The notes under the pieces were generated by a model that was not told the DNA's origin, searched no databases, and saw nothing but the letters and a program-made list of their open reading frames with translations. Shown in pieces: positions 19,801-29,346 of a DNA stretch of 39,409 nucleotides. A program made the position numbers and the translations under genes. Source of the stretch: Seminavis robusta (Eukaryota; Bacillariophyta; Bacillariophyceae; Naviculales; Naviculaceae); assembly GCA_903772945.1 (NCBI GenBank), contig CAICTM010001033.1, forward strand, positions 1-39,409. The letters are read 5' to 3'. Position 1 is the stretch's first letter. Each line of letters opens with the position of its first letter.

Positions 19801-20519
19801 GGGTTCAACAGGAACAGGAGCGTGCCAGAGTCAACGCCATGCGCCGCAGAATCGGTAACCCAACAGCCTCCGCCGACACCGTCCCAGAGGTGTCACAAGG
19901 GCTCTCTGAGAGGAATTTGCCGAGATTTTCGCGCGCCTTGACCTGGTACTTGCGGGTCGGTTCGGAAGACACCATTCGCCCCGATGGATATGTTCCTGTT
20001 CAGACGGTGTTGCAAGCCCTCTCAGAGAATTTCAGCGGGGCGACCGTGGACCAAGTGCTTCAGCTAGTTGGCACTGACGTGAAGGCGCGTTACTCTGTGA
20101 TGGAGGAAAATGGCGTTCTGATGATTCGGGCTAACCAGGGCCACACCATCACAACAGTTGATCCCGAGCGGCTGATGACACTCATCGAGAGCTCTGACGA
20201 TGTGCCGGTCTGCGTCCACGGGACCTACGAGGACGCCTTTCAGAACATCCTCCGCACAGGAGGCCTGAATCGAATGGGTCGGCAAGCAATTCAGATGGCC
20301 GTCGGGTTGCCTGGTGATCCGGAAGTGCGCAGTGGCATCCGAGCCTCTGTGGATGTCGTTATCTACATCGATGTGGACCGAGCCGTGAGGCAAGGCCTCC
20401 GTTTCTATCGCTCGGCAAACAATGTCATCTGCTGCCCTGGCCCCATCCCTGTCTCTTGTTTTATCAAGGCGGTGAGGTTGAGGGACGGCTCCCTCATCCC
20501 AAACCTTGGTGACCAATAA
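16797..20519 (+). CDS. vWA domain fused to Tpt1/KptA RNA 2'-phosphotransferase
   Basis: An uninterrupted 1240-residue protein. After a Thr-rich leader (1-30), residues about 55-220 form a von Willebrand A fold with a MIDAS motif (D61-N-S63-G-S65) and a later TDGE at 133-136. Residues 230-1035 are a mostly helical region I do not recognise. Residues 1039-1240 match Tpt1/KptA throughout: YLRV (R1053), GYVPV, IRANQGH (R1111, H1116), HGTYEDAF, GLNRMGR, GLPGDPEVRSGIR (R1182), YIDVDRA, FYRSANNVI. Tpt1 removes the 2'-phosphate left at a tRNA splice junction, transferring it to NAD+. It belongs to the ADP-ribosyltransferase superfamily. The eukaryotic enzyme is normally a stand-alone protein of 230-250 residues. 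Here the usual THIH after GRxxGR is QAIQ, so both histidines are gone, while the arginines and QGH are kept. Activity on tRNA is uncertain. Confidence 0.85.
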   Translation: MATTAAANTTTRTTTTTSTTTNDDTASSVITVAGDDSGAVLPELVPLGTLLDAPDSYAAVDNSGSTGGVRLQNARAFVNNLGVGQVSLWNSVCMPPRPRQEIQWRSTGGTSPHTVFEPQCHVPPNANCFVFMTDGEIYSTAQLARHATVTAHLPSLLVLFRSSSERAMERVSSYNVSVVMAHYTAAQTAAVVVVNQREATHARLVAVKGDWVGALPSPPDVNDSLLLRSCPFVPVQQLRTLPSRVYPRLVGGTLPLSGNRTLHLDALLNLADGSEVLQQLSEEEMEDIARAFFTRGNLPAWRARLNQWLVRINQDAMTQLHPQAQTQQSTSGVHALLRRLHLAETPQERQELSVQVQAAVQEGAQLAQEAAAEASRAARLPRAIINAALESLTVLERSGMSATSLARLSNRAARANTINRDNVGALATLNTEGAPQEEDLVLYETGPVALCLRAMEQADHNTSDSALDQGLVVGQFQENAVFEPTLVALGMADQIETMDASPLTRQRMSVCLPMVSLQNQENQRVVYERLCLVFMNELAMPHVWLIALSSILRTIETEAWANPQTTATGRVLFWFAQEIMRHVTLPAGARLSPNRQQPINAAFASILQDEILTVHSSVAEASVILRLLHRFGAPAAFSQDDLRRSMMARIAVAVPQMHRLWLQANANHPWGDQGPSSISALLRSIYHTRIDSQGAHVPVSGSGHLAERLNLLLGPAALCAVSMFARSVGASVSDFVSPGLTLVVVATLDHVTSPHVSSTEAVRRAQNGHAAAIAEMTPATVGVITEDEALDQLRRRLAWARTPVRPLSPFTTPFGPSVFWFYAPDGTVLNMTEGFRAIEGDVEQEFRLTEHVRARRGTLMARYYGTDQSGAFAARTTTLPYYREMADEYLATSPDIDLSHQEQATAFINRVVQRIVGRTGVSAGNRHAESIEWTVAILLPSMLSSVSALAPGVDARLEPRPLSLQRRVELELGGRSPSALGDPPAPVWVPHDDPDMMDTLVRVQQEQERARVNAMRRRIGNPTASADTVPEVSQGLSERNLPRFSRALTWYLRVGSEDTIRPDGYVPVQTVLQALSENFSGATVDQVLQLVGTDVKARYSVMEENGVLMIRANQGHTITTVDPERLMTLIESSDDVPVCVHGTYEDAFQNILRTGGLNRMGRQAIQMAVGLPGDPEVRSGIRASVDVVIYIDVDRAVRQGLRFYRSANNVICCPGPIPVSCFIKAVRLRDGSLIPNLGDQ

Positions 20520-20994
20520 ATGTCTTTTCTAGCTAGTTGAGTATTACATATGAAAGAAGTATGCATTTTTTTATCGTGGTAAGGCCGTGCTTGTTCGTTT
20601 CGTTGGCTCCTAGTTTGAGACAAACGGATTTCCAGCCAAAGCTGTTGGTCGAGCTCTCGAAGCCCGCAGAAATCTGATCAGTGACTTCTTATCTGCCTCC
20701 GAATGTTGCCTTTCAAGATGAAACACCATGTACTGTTTCGAGCCTTTCTGGTCCCAGAATTCCATTGAAGCGCGCGATTGAGGGCGCCTCGTGGATCTTT
20801 GATTACCGTAAAGGTATCGTACCTCGAACGTGCACGGTGTGGTCAATGGTGCAAGACGCCTATTTCCTCCTATTTCCTCTCCTACGTCGTTCTGCATGTT
20901 GTTTTCCCAAGTCACCGGTTTCTTTCTGCGCGGCTCTCGTCGTCGTGTTGGGTTGAGGGTGTTGCGTGAGACGTGACTTGGACTATATTCTGGA
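20520..20994. other. Convergent 3' flanks of the Tpt1 fusion and GH16 genes
   Basis: 475 bases between two stop codons facing each other. AGCTAGTT follows the Tpt1-fusion stop at 20529. A candidate poly(A) signal, AATAAA, overlaps the stop codon at 20515-20520. No gene is supported here. Confidence 0.55.
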
Positions 20995-23130
20995 TTATTC
21001 TCCGTTGCTTCGTGTGATTGACAATGGAGGAGCACAGCCACCACACTGATCCGAAAACTCCACGACAGCCACTTGACGACATGCTTCCTCCTCCGATTGG
21101 TTCAAGGAATCCATTAGGAAGGCAATCCTATTCCCACAGGGGAATCCGTCAGCGTCATTTTCCAACACGTCCGAGGTACATGAATCGGGAACACCGCAAT
21201 CCAGTACGGGAGGAGCACAACCCCCACACTGATCTGGAAACTCCACTACAGCCACTTGATTGCAGGCTTGCTCTTCCGGTTGGGATTGCATTAGGAACAG
21301 TATCCGATCCCTACAAGGGAATCCGTCGGCATCATTTTCCAACACCTCCAAGGTGCAGGAATCAGGAACACCACAATCCAACGGCTTTTCGTAGCAAGGC
21401 CCACATGCATCGGCAAACTCGACCCCTGCCACTTGCCGACACGCATCTTCTTCACTCATTCCGGTCGACGAGATTAGAAAGGAGATTCGAGCTCGGCAGG
21501 AGAATTCTCCCGCCAGTCTGTCCAGTACTGCATCTGTGCAGGTGACTGGTCGGTTGCAATCCAGGACGTTACAAGCTCCACACTCTTGGGAAAATTCCAC
21601 TCCGGCCACTTGCTTGCACGCTTCCAGTTCGGAGCTGCCCTGGGAAATCAAAAACAGGATTCGTTCGAGGCATGTTGGGCCGTTGGCATCGGCATTGATT
21701 GCTTCGGGTGTGCAGACGGTTGGCTGATCACAGTCGATTGGATTGCACGCGCCACACTCGTTCGGATGCTCTCTTCCGGCCACTCGGTTGCACGCTTGCT
21801 GTTCCGTCACGCCGTTGCGGGCAATCAAGAAACTAATGCGATCTCGACACGTAGGACCTGCAGCACTGGCGTCCAGAGCCGCATCGGTACAAGTCTCGAC
21901 GCCGCAGTCAAGAACTTGTCTGGCACAGACTCCACATTCGGCAGGAAACTCGGTCCCCGCCACTGTCAAGCAAGCCTCTTGTTGGGTCATTCCCGTTTCC
22001 ATCCAGTTCTGGATGCGGTTTCCACATTTGGTATCGCCAGCGTAGTTGTTGAGAGCGTCGACTGTACAAGTCGTGGGTGACCCACAATCAAAATCGTACT
22101 GGACCATGTCTTCAATGGCGGATCCACTGAGACGCGTTTCTCCATTGTTGCAGATACGGACATAGTCTACCTCCATGGTGGCAGGGAGTGGCGCTGTGAT
22201 TCCGGATGCGTCCAAGATGCCAGTATAGTCACCTCCCACGGCGACATTGAGAAGGAGAAAGTGTGGTTGGTGGAATTCGGTACAATCCGTGCAAGCTTCG
22301 GGTGTGATATCAAAGTCAATGATACGAATGTCATCGACAAATGTCTGGACGCGGGTCGAGTTCCATTCGGTTCGAAAGACGTGAAACTCTCCATCGTTGA
22401 GATTAGTCGGTGTCGTTGCCGCCAGCGAATACGAGACTCGTTCTCCTTGGTTTTCCCAGTGAAAGGCACTACTGACACGTTTGTGAATTGTTCCAGAGGC
22501 AATGGCCTCGGCGGATCCCATTTCCATGATATCCATTTCTCCGCAACTGGGCCATCCGACTTGTTCAAAGTTGGCTCCGAGGGTCCAAAAGGCAGGCCAC
22601 ATCCCATTGGCCAGAGTAGGCATTCGAATGCGCGCTTCAATGTTTCCATAAACAACTTCTAACTTGTCTTGGGTACGGATTCTTCCCGATGTAAAGCTAC
22701 CATTATCACCGTCACCATCATTGACAGTGATAATCAGATTGCCGTTTGAAACACGGACATTATCTTGTGTGTAGTTTTGAAGCTCCTGATTGCCCCACCC
22801 ATTGGCTCCCAAATCGTACGACCATATAGAATCCTGGAACGATGAGTCGAATTCGTCGCTCCAAAGCAGGTCTTGGCAACTGCCGCTAGTGGGAGCTGGT
22901 GATGGTGATGGAAGTGATGGCGTCGGTGGAAGGGATGCTCCGTACGAAAACCCCAGCAAGCTCTCGTAGAAATCTAGATCTTCTTCAAAGAGGAGGCGAA
23001 AGTCATCCGGCTTTTGCTCCTCAGTTGAAAGAGCCGCCACACGAAGATATGGTTGGGAATACTTTGCGGTCACACCCTCTATGAATAGTACCCACAGCAG
23101 CAGTGTTAAGCACAACCTTGGAAAAGCCAT
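20995..23130 (-). CDS. Secreted GH16 beta-1,3-glucanase with six Cys-rich modules
   Basis: 711 residues from ATG 23130-23128. Residues 1-22 are a signal peptide ending VTA. 65-83 is a Pro/Ser linker. About 85-328 is a GH16 (laminarinase-type) domain with NGWGNQELQNYT, GMWPAFWTLG and the catalytic box GEMDIMEMG (nucleophile E198, D200, acid/base E203), all intact. GH16 enzymes hydrolyse or transglycosylate beta-1,3-glucans. In diatoms the natural substrates are chrysolaminarin and cell-wall callose-like glucan, so turnover of either is plausible. Residues about 348-702 are six tandem modules of about 58 residues with six conserved cysteines each (DCG..CT..L....C..RI.FL......EACxxVAxxEFxxxCGxC). 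They are probably disulfide-bonded binding or anchoring units, and I know no named family for them. Modules 5 and 6 are nearly identical. Confidence 0.92.
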   Translation of the reverse strand: MAFPRLCLTLLLWVLFIEGVTAKYSQPYLRVAALSTEEQKPDDFRLLFEEDLDFYESLLGFSYGASLPPTPSLPSPSPAPTSGSCQDLLWSDEFDSSFQDSIWSYDLGANGWGNQELQNYTQDNVRVSNGNLIITVNDGDGDNGSFTSGRIRTQDKLEVVYGNIEARIRMPTLANGMWPAFWTLGANFEQVGWPSCGEMDIMEMGSAEAIASGTIHKRVSSAFHWENQGERVSYSLAATTPTNLNDGEFHVFRTEWNSTRVQTFVDDIRIIDFDITPEACTDCTEFHQPHFLLLNVAVGGDYTGILDASGITAPLPATMEVDYVRICNNGETRLSGSAIEDMVQYDFDCGSPTTCTVDALNNYAGDTKCGNRIQNWMETGMTQQEACLTVAGTEFPAECGVCARQVLDCGVETCTDAALDASAAGPTCRDRISFLIARNGVTEQQACNRVAGREHPNECGACNPIDCDQPTVCTPEAINADANGPTCLERILFLISQGSSELEACKQVAGVEFSQECGACNVLDCNRPVTCTDAVLDRLAGEFSCRARISFLISSTGMSEEDACRQVAGVEFADACGPCYEKPLDCGVPDSCTLEVLENDADGFPCRDRILFLMQSQPEEQACNQVAVVEFPDQCGGCAPPVLDCGVPDSCTSDVLENDADGFPCGNRIAFLMDSLNQSEEEACRQVAVVEFSDQCGGCAPPLSITRSNGE
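21010..21375 (-). repeat. Near-identical tandem modules at the GH16 C-terminus
   Basis: Two adjacent blocks (roughly 21019-21200 and 21210-21375) encode modules 5 and 6 of the Cys-rich tail. They share the peptide DCGVPDSCT..VLENDADGFPC and read alike over most of their DNA, pointing to a recent unit duplication. Modules 1-4 are clearly more diverged. Confidence 0.8.
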
Positions 23131-24283
23131 GTTGCTTCAGGCTGGCTAGATAGACTCTTGCTAACTACGGAAGTATATTTGTAGCTGTGAGATGGCCATG
23201 ATCATGGGCGATGGTCTGAGCTTTGTTCGTATGCACCAAAGTACCAGTCTCCAACCCACGCAACGCAAGCAAGAGGTTCAAAAAGGACGAATGTTGCCAT
23301 TTTTCGCGATTTCGTGAGGGCGAAATTTCTTTCAGGCCTCTGCCCGCTCGCTCGAACCTCGGTTCAGCTCTAACCCTAACAACATTTCCGCTGAACTGCC
23401 TGTCACGAGCTCTGTCACGTCGTTCGCGGCCTGCCGCCAAAACGACCACGGACGAAGGACCATGGACCACAAGAGTCGAGTCGGGTGGAGTCATTGGTCG
23501 TTCGATTCTGTGCATGGCCGCGTTGTGCTGCATGCAGTGAATACAGTAAAGGAAGACAATGGAAGAACCAGAATATCAATCTTACCGTGGTTTGCTTGCA
23601 TACCTTGTCGTCCGCGGCGGTGTTTGGATTCATGCAAGGAGTCATGATGGGAGCTGTCTGGGGTCGCTGTACAAGCAAACTTACTATCCCCTACTAGGAT
23701 CACTCGAAGCCATACGACAAGCCAACACAGGACAGATTCGGCTGGCAGCCGTCTGTGAATCCATGGGGTCAAGTACCGGTACTATGTAGTATACGTCTAT
23801 GTAAGAAACCCACTGGTAGACCAGCTAGCCTGTGAATCTCTTTCAACAAATTTCCAGCTGAACCATGAACCACTTGCATTTGCGCAAGGGCTACCACCCA
23901 GCCACCGGTAGAGTCTATGATGCCACCAGCCAGAGGAGTTGTGCACGTTGATGCCTTCCTTGCCCTCAACAATTCAATGAAAGCATCCCACAGCTGCCCT
24001 GATCTTATTGCGACCGCATCGAAATCAGGGGCGATTTGGCCGGACCATGATGTGTGGAACTTGCCAAGCAGGTTGCAGAGCTAGCAGGTTGCAGAGCTAT
24101 CATGGAGCAGAAGGTCATTGGCTAGAGGATCAGCAATGAGTCTACATGGTAAGCAAATAGCATCTATAGGTTAAGTTGTGCTATCATAACAGGCACTGTG
24201 CCTATCGACTTTCCAACCTGACGCGGGGGAATGGTTGATACTTGATACTGGTGGGGTCCATAAACGAGGAGTGCCAATGGTTG
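23131..24283. other. GH16 promoter region and helicase 3' flank
   Basis: 1.15 kb with no supported gene. 23220-23560 is GC-richer with overlapping short frames on both strands that lack recognisable products. GAGTCGAGTC lies at 23472-23481, a TACCGGTA-like site at 23774, and a perfect 16-base tandem duplication at 24067-24098. The first few hundred bases should contain the GH16 promoter. Confidence 0.5.
24067..24098. repeat. Perfect 16-base tandem duplication
   Basis: The word AGCAGGTTGCAGAGCT occurs twice with no spacer (24067-24082 and 24083-24098). Non-coding, and probably a replication-slippage product. Confidence 0.9.
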
Positions 24284-27200
24284 CTATCCTTTCTTGGCAC
24301 GCCCACCTGTTGCCTTCTTGGTATTAGTGCTTCCCTTCTTGGCGGTGTTTTCCTTCTTGACAGTAGTTCCCTTCTTCGATGCCCTCTTGCGCTTCTTTCG
24401 TGTCCGTGTCTCTTCCTTTTTGGAATCTTCAACTTTGGAGTCACTGGGCGCCGATGTCGCGGTGGACTTGCGCTTGGTTGCCACCGCTCTAGCAGTAGCT
24501 CGCTCCTTGGCTTTGGGCTTGATGTCTTCCCCTTCAGACTCCTCGAAACGTCCCCTTCCACTACGAGAAGAAATCACAGAGGCGGAGAGGGACGACTCTG
24601 AGTGGGAGGAAGGGTCAGTAACTACCGGTACCGGTATGCGAGCCCCTTCAGTAAGGTTTGGAACAATTTCTTGTGGGACCGTAGGCTTGCCGTGTACTCC
24701 AGCCTTCTTCAAAAAGCCCACCACAGCGTCCAGCGTGCCTTGGAAATTGGAAGTCAAAGCAAAAAAGTCAACTCGGATACAGCTGACTCCAGCTCTTTCG
24801 AGAGACGTCTGTTCCTCATGAATCTTTTCCCAAACGTCTTGTTCTTCACCCGCATTCTCCAACATTAACAGGGCACCCGAAGACTCGACGTCATTTCCCC
24901 ACACGCAAAGCGATTTTGCCCAGATGCCTCCATCCTTTACCGACACAACATACCCAAGGCGTTCAAGCTCCGATATTAACAGTGATTGGGCCAAGCAAGT
25001 GTTGCAACTCGTTGTAGATTTAGCTCCACTTCCTTTCATTTCATTCGCAAACTTGAAATAGGGGATGTATTGCTTCCGGATGTCACATGCTTGCTCAATA
25101 TCTGAAACGTCAAAACTGCGAAGCACGAACATCCGTTTCTTTGTGCGGGTCAGGGCAACGTTGTGTTCTTTTCTGTCGTCGGGAGAGCTCTGGCAACGGA
25201 CGCTATTCTTGTCGTCGACCAATGAGAGAATGATGTTATCAGCTTCGTTGCCAATAATTTGGCTTGGTTCACCAAACAACAAATCATCTTGACTGATCAC
25301 ATGGCCATACTGTTCTAGCAATTCATTCAGCACAACGTTAATGCTCTTCTCGAGAGCACGGATCTGCCTCAATCCACCGAGAGAGATGAACATGAAGGTC
25401 TCCACTTTCATGCCACATTTCGCTCTTCGAGTGGCGTACTTTCGAAAGATCCTTGCGGCTTCGTCACATTCCTCCTGATTGACGCCGTTCTTGGCCTTCT
25501 CCCCATACACAGGCTTATCAATCAAAGCTGCCTCCTTGCTTGGCAACTTCACAGGAATCAGTCTTCCAAAATAGAACAGTTCATTGCTGGGTTGGACAAC
25601 CTCAGGTGGGCCACGAAATTGCTCGGAGAGAAAGATTGAATTGCTGGGACAAGCAACCTTGAATTGATCCATAGAGGAAGATCCTGGTAACAGCTTTTCT
25701 GATGATGCGAAGCTGGGCAGTCTTGCCCTCAGTACACTGAGTCTGTCGTCGCTCATGTTTTGTTGCTTTTCGCTTGATTGCTTGTCGTCTCCCACTATGA
25801 GCAGTTGTCGGCAATGCATTCCCGGCAAGAGTGCAGTACACCCAGACTGAGAAGCTTCGTCGTTGATTCCAATGTCGTACGTGCTGTCTGGCGACAAGAA
25901 TATACTCGTCTGCTGGGTTGTCATTGCAACAAGAGGTAGCACCTTGACAAGTTCAGATAAAGCCTTCTTCATTTGCATGTTTTGACTCAGGGACTTCTCG
26001 TCAATGTTCTTAGCATTAAGAAGTTTCTGTTGGCTGTCGGAGAATGCTTTACCGCTGGCATCTCTAAGAACTGAGGCCAAATCCACCAGTTTTCCTCGGC
26101 TTTTCTGCGTCATTTTATCGCTGATGGTGAGGATCGCTTTCGTGGAAACGAGCTCAGCCTGTAGATGTTGGATTTTGCTGATTAGTTTCAGACGCTCGTC
26201 CTGGGGTTCCAGAGAACAGGAGCAAGACTTCAAGCGGGCCACGAACTGGCCGCGAACATCTGGACCCAACTCGTCAAGCAGCATTCCGATTTGATCAACC
26301 TTGCTCGCCATGGCGAGGAAATCATTGCAAATGGATCCATTGTTGTCGAAGATATCACTCTCTGCGAAGTTAGCCTCGACAATAGGCAATACGAACTGTT
26401 GTCGCCACTCGAGAGCTTTCTGGATGCTGGCCCAGTCCTCCTTGGTCTCGGGACTGCGTTCGTCAATAGTGATCTGATCAAGCATGGCCTCTGCTTCAGA
26501 AGGGGGGTCTTCCCTTAGGTGAGGAGGCAGCAGGGGCGACGCTGAAGAGCCGTCAACTTGCTGCATCTGAACAAGGTCGATGAGATCTTGAATCTTGCCA
26601 TCAACAGATCCAAGAGCAATGTGCTTGTGAGATGCGTAGTCCTGGCAATAACGGTTGAGTTGTCGAACAAAAGCATGCTTGGTTGTATCGTCGCTAAGGA
26701 AAGCTGCAGCGGCCCATGAGAACTTCCTACCAATAGATGTGGTGAGGTCGAGAATGCGCCTCACTTTCTCCTTTGATAGCAGTTGTCTGCTCTCTTCACG
26801 TTGGTTTTGATCGCATTGGTCGATTGCTTGACAGCGTAGTTTGGCTCTTTCAATTTCGGCCTCCAGAGACTAAAGGAGGGGAACCAGTAGTTTGAGTCTC
26901 GACAAATGCAATGCGAGGTCTGGCTGTAGACATGTGCAAGAAACTTACTTGGATTTTCTTTTCATAGGTGGCCTTTCCCTTCAAAACATCGCTCAACATC
27001 AGATCCATCTGCCCTACAACTTTCAGCAGCTCATCTGGACGCTTTTCGAACGCGAAAACTGCCATGCACAGGGCTCGTAACTTCTCCGGCAACTTGTTGA
27101 AGAATGCCCGAAGCGCAACATCATTGGAGGAGAATACAAGCACGCTCTTGCCCCGAGCAAGAGCTGACGCGACAATGTTGACGATAGTTTGCGTTTTGCC

Positions 27201-29346
27201 GGTACCTGAACAGATTCCCAATCAGTTACAAGTGAGTCCGTGAGTCATCTGAATGGATGTAGCCCGAGAGAGTCCGAGAGCTCGAGATTTCGAGTCACTT
27301 ACCTGGTGGGCCGTCCAAAATTGTTATGCCTGCATTGTCGATAAGGAGCCGGCAACCAACTTCTTGCTGCGCAGTAGAAGAAGGCAAAGGATATACCAAG
27401 CGATCCAGCTCATCCTGGCTGAAAGCTCTGCATAAACTAGCCCCACCTGTTGTTCCAGAACCTTCCAACAGTTCATACAAGGGTCTCTTCATTTTGAAAG
27501 TGCCACTCTGGAGTGCTTTGAGAATGGATCGTGCATGGCGGGAGTGCCAATTATCGAGGCGCTTCCGAGTATACAGGCACCATCCGTCAGTCAGAATCAT
27601 TGAATTTGAATCTTCCGGAGGAACATGAGCGTTGTCATCCGACACCAATCTGATCTGGCTGTTACATTGCAACGTTTGTGCTTTGTCGAGTAGGTGGCGA
27701 TAGGTTTCGAGTTTTCCTGGGACAAGAGTGCTGGCATCGGTGTTCTCCGCCATGCCGCACAGCTCTTGGAGAAACTCCTTATTGACATTGCCTGCAGCCA
27801 CAAGAGCACCGAGAACTTCTAGATTGAGACTTACATCGGCGTCAGGGACAGGGGAAACAGTGACCACCATGGTAGATTTTGTACCAAATCCAATTGTTTG
27901 CACCTGAACATCCATCAAAACGTCGAAGAGAGCTCCGTTGATCACTTTGCAGCCGGAATTGGAGTCTTCGCAGAGCATGCGAACATGACCAAAGCCAAAG
28001 CAAACTTCCACGTTCTTCGCGACAAACTCTGAGTGCTTCGATTCAGGCGTCCCAGCCAATTTGAACAGCTTCTGAAAGAGTGGCGTGATTTGCTGGCCCA
28101 GCGAATATTGCAGGGAGGAAAGCAGAAATTGTTTCGTTTTTTTACGAGTCTCATCATTTGTCATACTCAGAATATCTTCAGCAACGTCAGAATACTTCAG
28201 TTGCTTGCAGAAAGTGGCCAACATATCCCCGGCAAGTACCGGTAGGCCTTTGCAGCATTGTAGATGTTCCAGTTGCGTCATGTGCTTGAGCTGTTTTGGG
28301 AAGAAATCGTCGTCGGGAACCTCTGGCTGCTTTGAGGGAAATGGGGTTCGGTCAATTGTGAGCCAGCTACCGGATTCAGCCTTGGTTGCTCCAGTGATAC
28401 TACCTGTATCAGGTGCAACAGACCCCACCATGAATGGCCGTCTAACCATAGCGTCGACCGCCGGCAATTTGCTCTCCAAGTATTCTACGCCATAGGATGT
28501 AAGGAGCACCGAATCCTTGTCAGCATCTTTTTTGTCGTCGCCCTTCAGGTAATGATTTTCTGACCAGTCTTGATTGGTCTGATCAAGGTCAATCTGTTTG
28601 TATGTTTTCGTGAAGAAGCTTGGTGTCTTGTTGGCTGTCTCATCCGACATTGCGACTAAGTGCAGCAGCTTCTCGGTTTGTTTGCGCGCGTTTGGGAATT
28701 TCGCATCCATTTTTGCCATGAAGGCCTCGTCGCTGTCGGTGTCTTGTGTTGGGTTCCCTTGTACCATCGGATTGGGTTTACTTCTCCCGAGCCCAGGAAT
28801 GTTCGACTCTGAGGAAGCATCTTGATTCTCACTGTGAGTCTCCACGGCATCTTGCATGACGGAATCTTCCACCGGTTGCACCTCGTCTTTTGCAGCTTCT
28901 TTCGGGTCAATGCCTCCATCAACATTGGTGTCGGCTTTCAAAGCAATATCTTCCTTTCGAATGGTTTCCTCCTTGAAACTCTCTGCGTTCTCGTCACAAT
29001 CCATGAATTCGGAAGCATCTTGGTTGGATGGCACGGGAGCTGAACCCTCTTCTTGGTGCGATGTTCTCGAGTCTCTTGCATTTCCTTCCTGGTCGCTACC
29101 AGCACGATGGGAAGAAGCCCACCGGAGGAAACGCCGCCCCAGATCCATGGGCTTCGGCGATATCGATAAGCTTTTGGCTGTTGTTGGTTTGATTTGATGT
29201 GAGGATGAATCCAAGAGAGCCACGGCCGGATTTGTAATATCAGTTCGGGCATCCATCGATCTCTCGCGCTTGGGCTTGGCAAAGAGACGCGCCGACATAC
29301 CGTCGTTCCTGGGACTCGGCCGTTTGCACAGATCATGGAGTCCCAT
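24284..29346 (-). CDS. SF1 helicase of the UPF1/SEN1 (DNA2/NAM7) type, three exons
   Basis: Join of 29346-27303, 27205-26949 and 26869-24284, giving 1628 residues. Intron 1 (27302-27206, 97 nt, GTAAGT...CAG) splits the Walker A glycine codon. Intron 2 (26948-26870, 79 nt, GTAAGT...TAG) is in phase 0. Removing both keeps one frame. Motifs in order: GPPGTGKT (679-686), Ia VLVFSSNDVAL, II NDEASQ (D1104, E1105), III VGDDKQ (about 1126), IV LSEQFRGPPEV (about 1182), V IIGNEADNIILS (about 1305), VI EHNVALTRTKKR (about 1335). All are present. Residues 1-650 are acidic and unrecognised. After 1400 there is a segment (VSVKDGGIWAKSL..LLMLENAGE) loosely like a nuclease fold, then a Lys-rich nuclear tail. 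Relatives unwind RNA or DNA-RNA duplexes in decay, termination or repair, but the subfamily is undecided. The start is ATG 29346; a TTG lies six codons upstream. Confidence 0.88.

Noticed and set aside
18894..19808. 304-codon minus frame inside the vWA-Tpt1 gene
   Set aside because: Antisense shadow of a GC-rich coding sequence with clear plus-strand domains.
23165..23789. Overlapping minus and plus frames upstream of the GH16 gene
   Set aside because: No domain, mutually overlapping on both strands, in a locally GC-rich promoter region.
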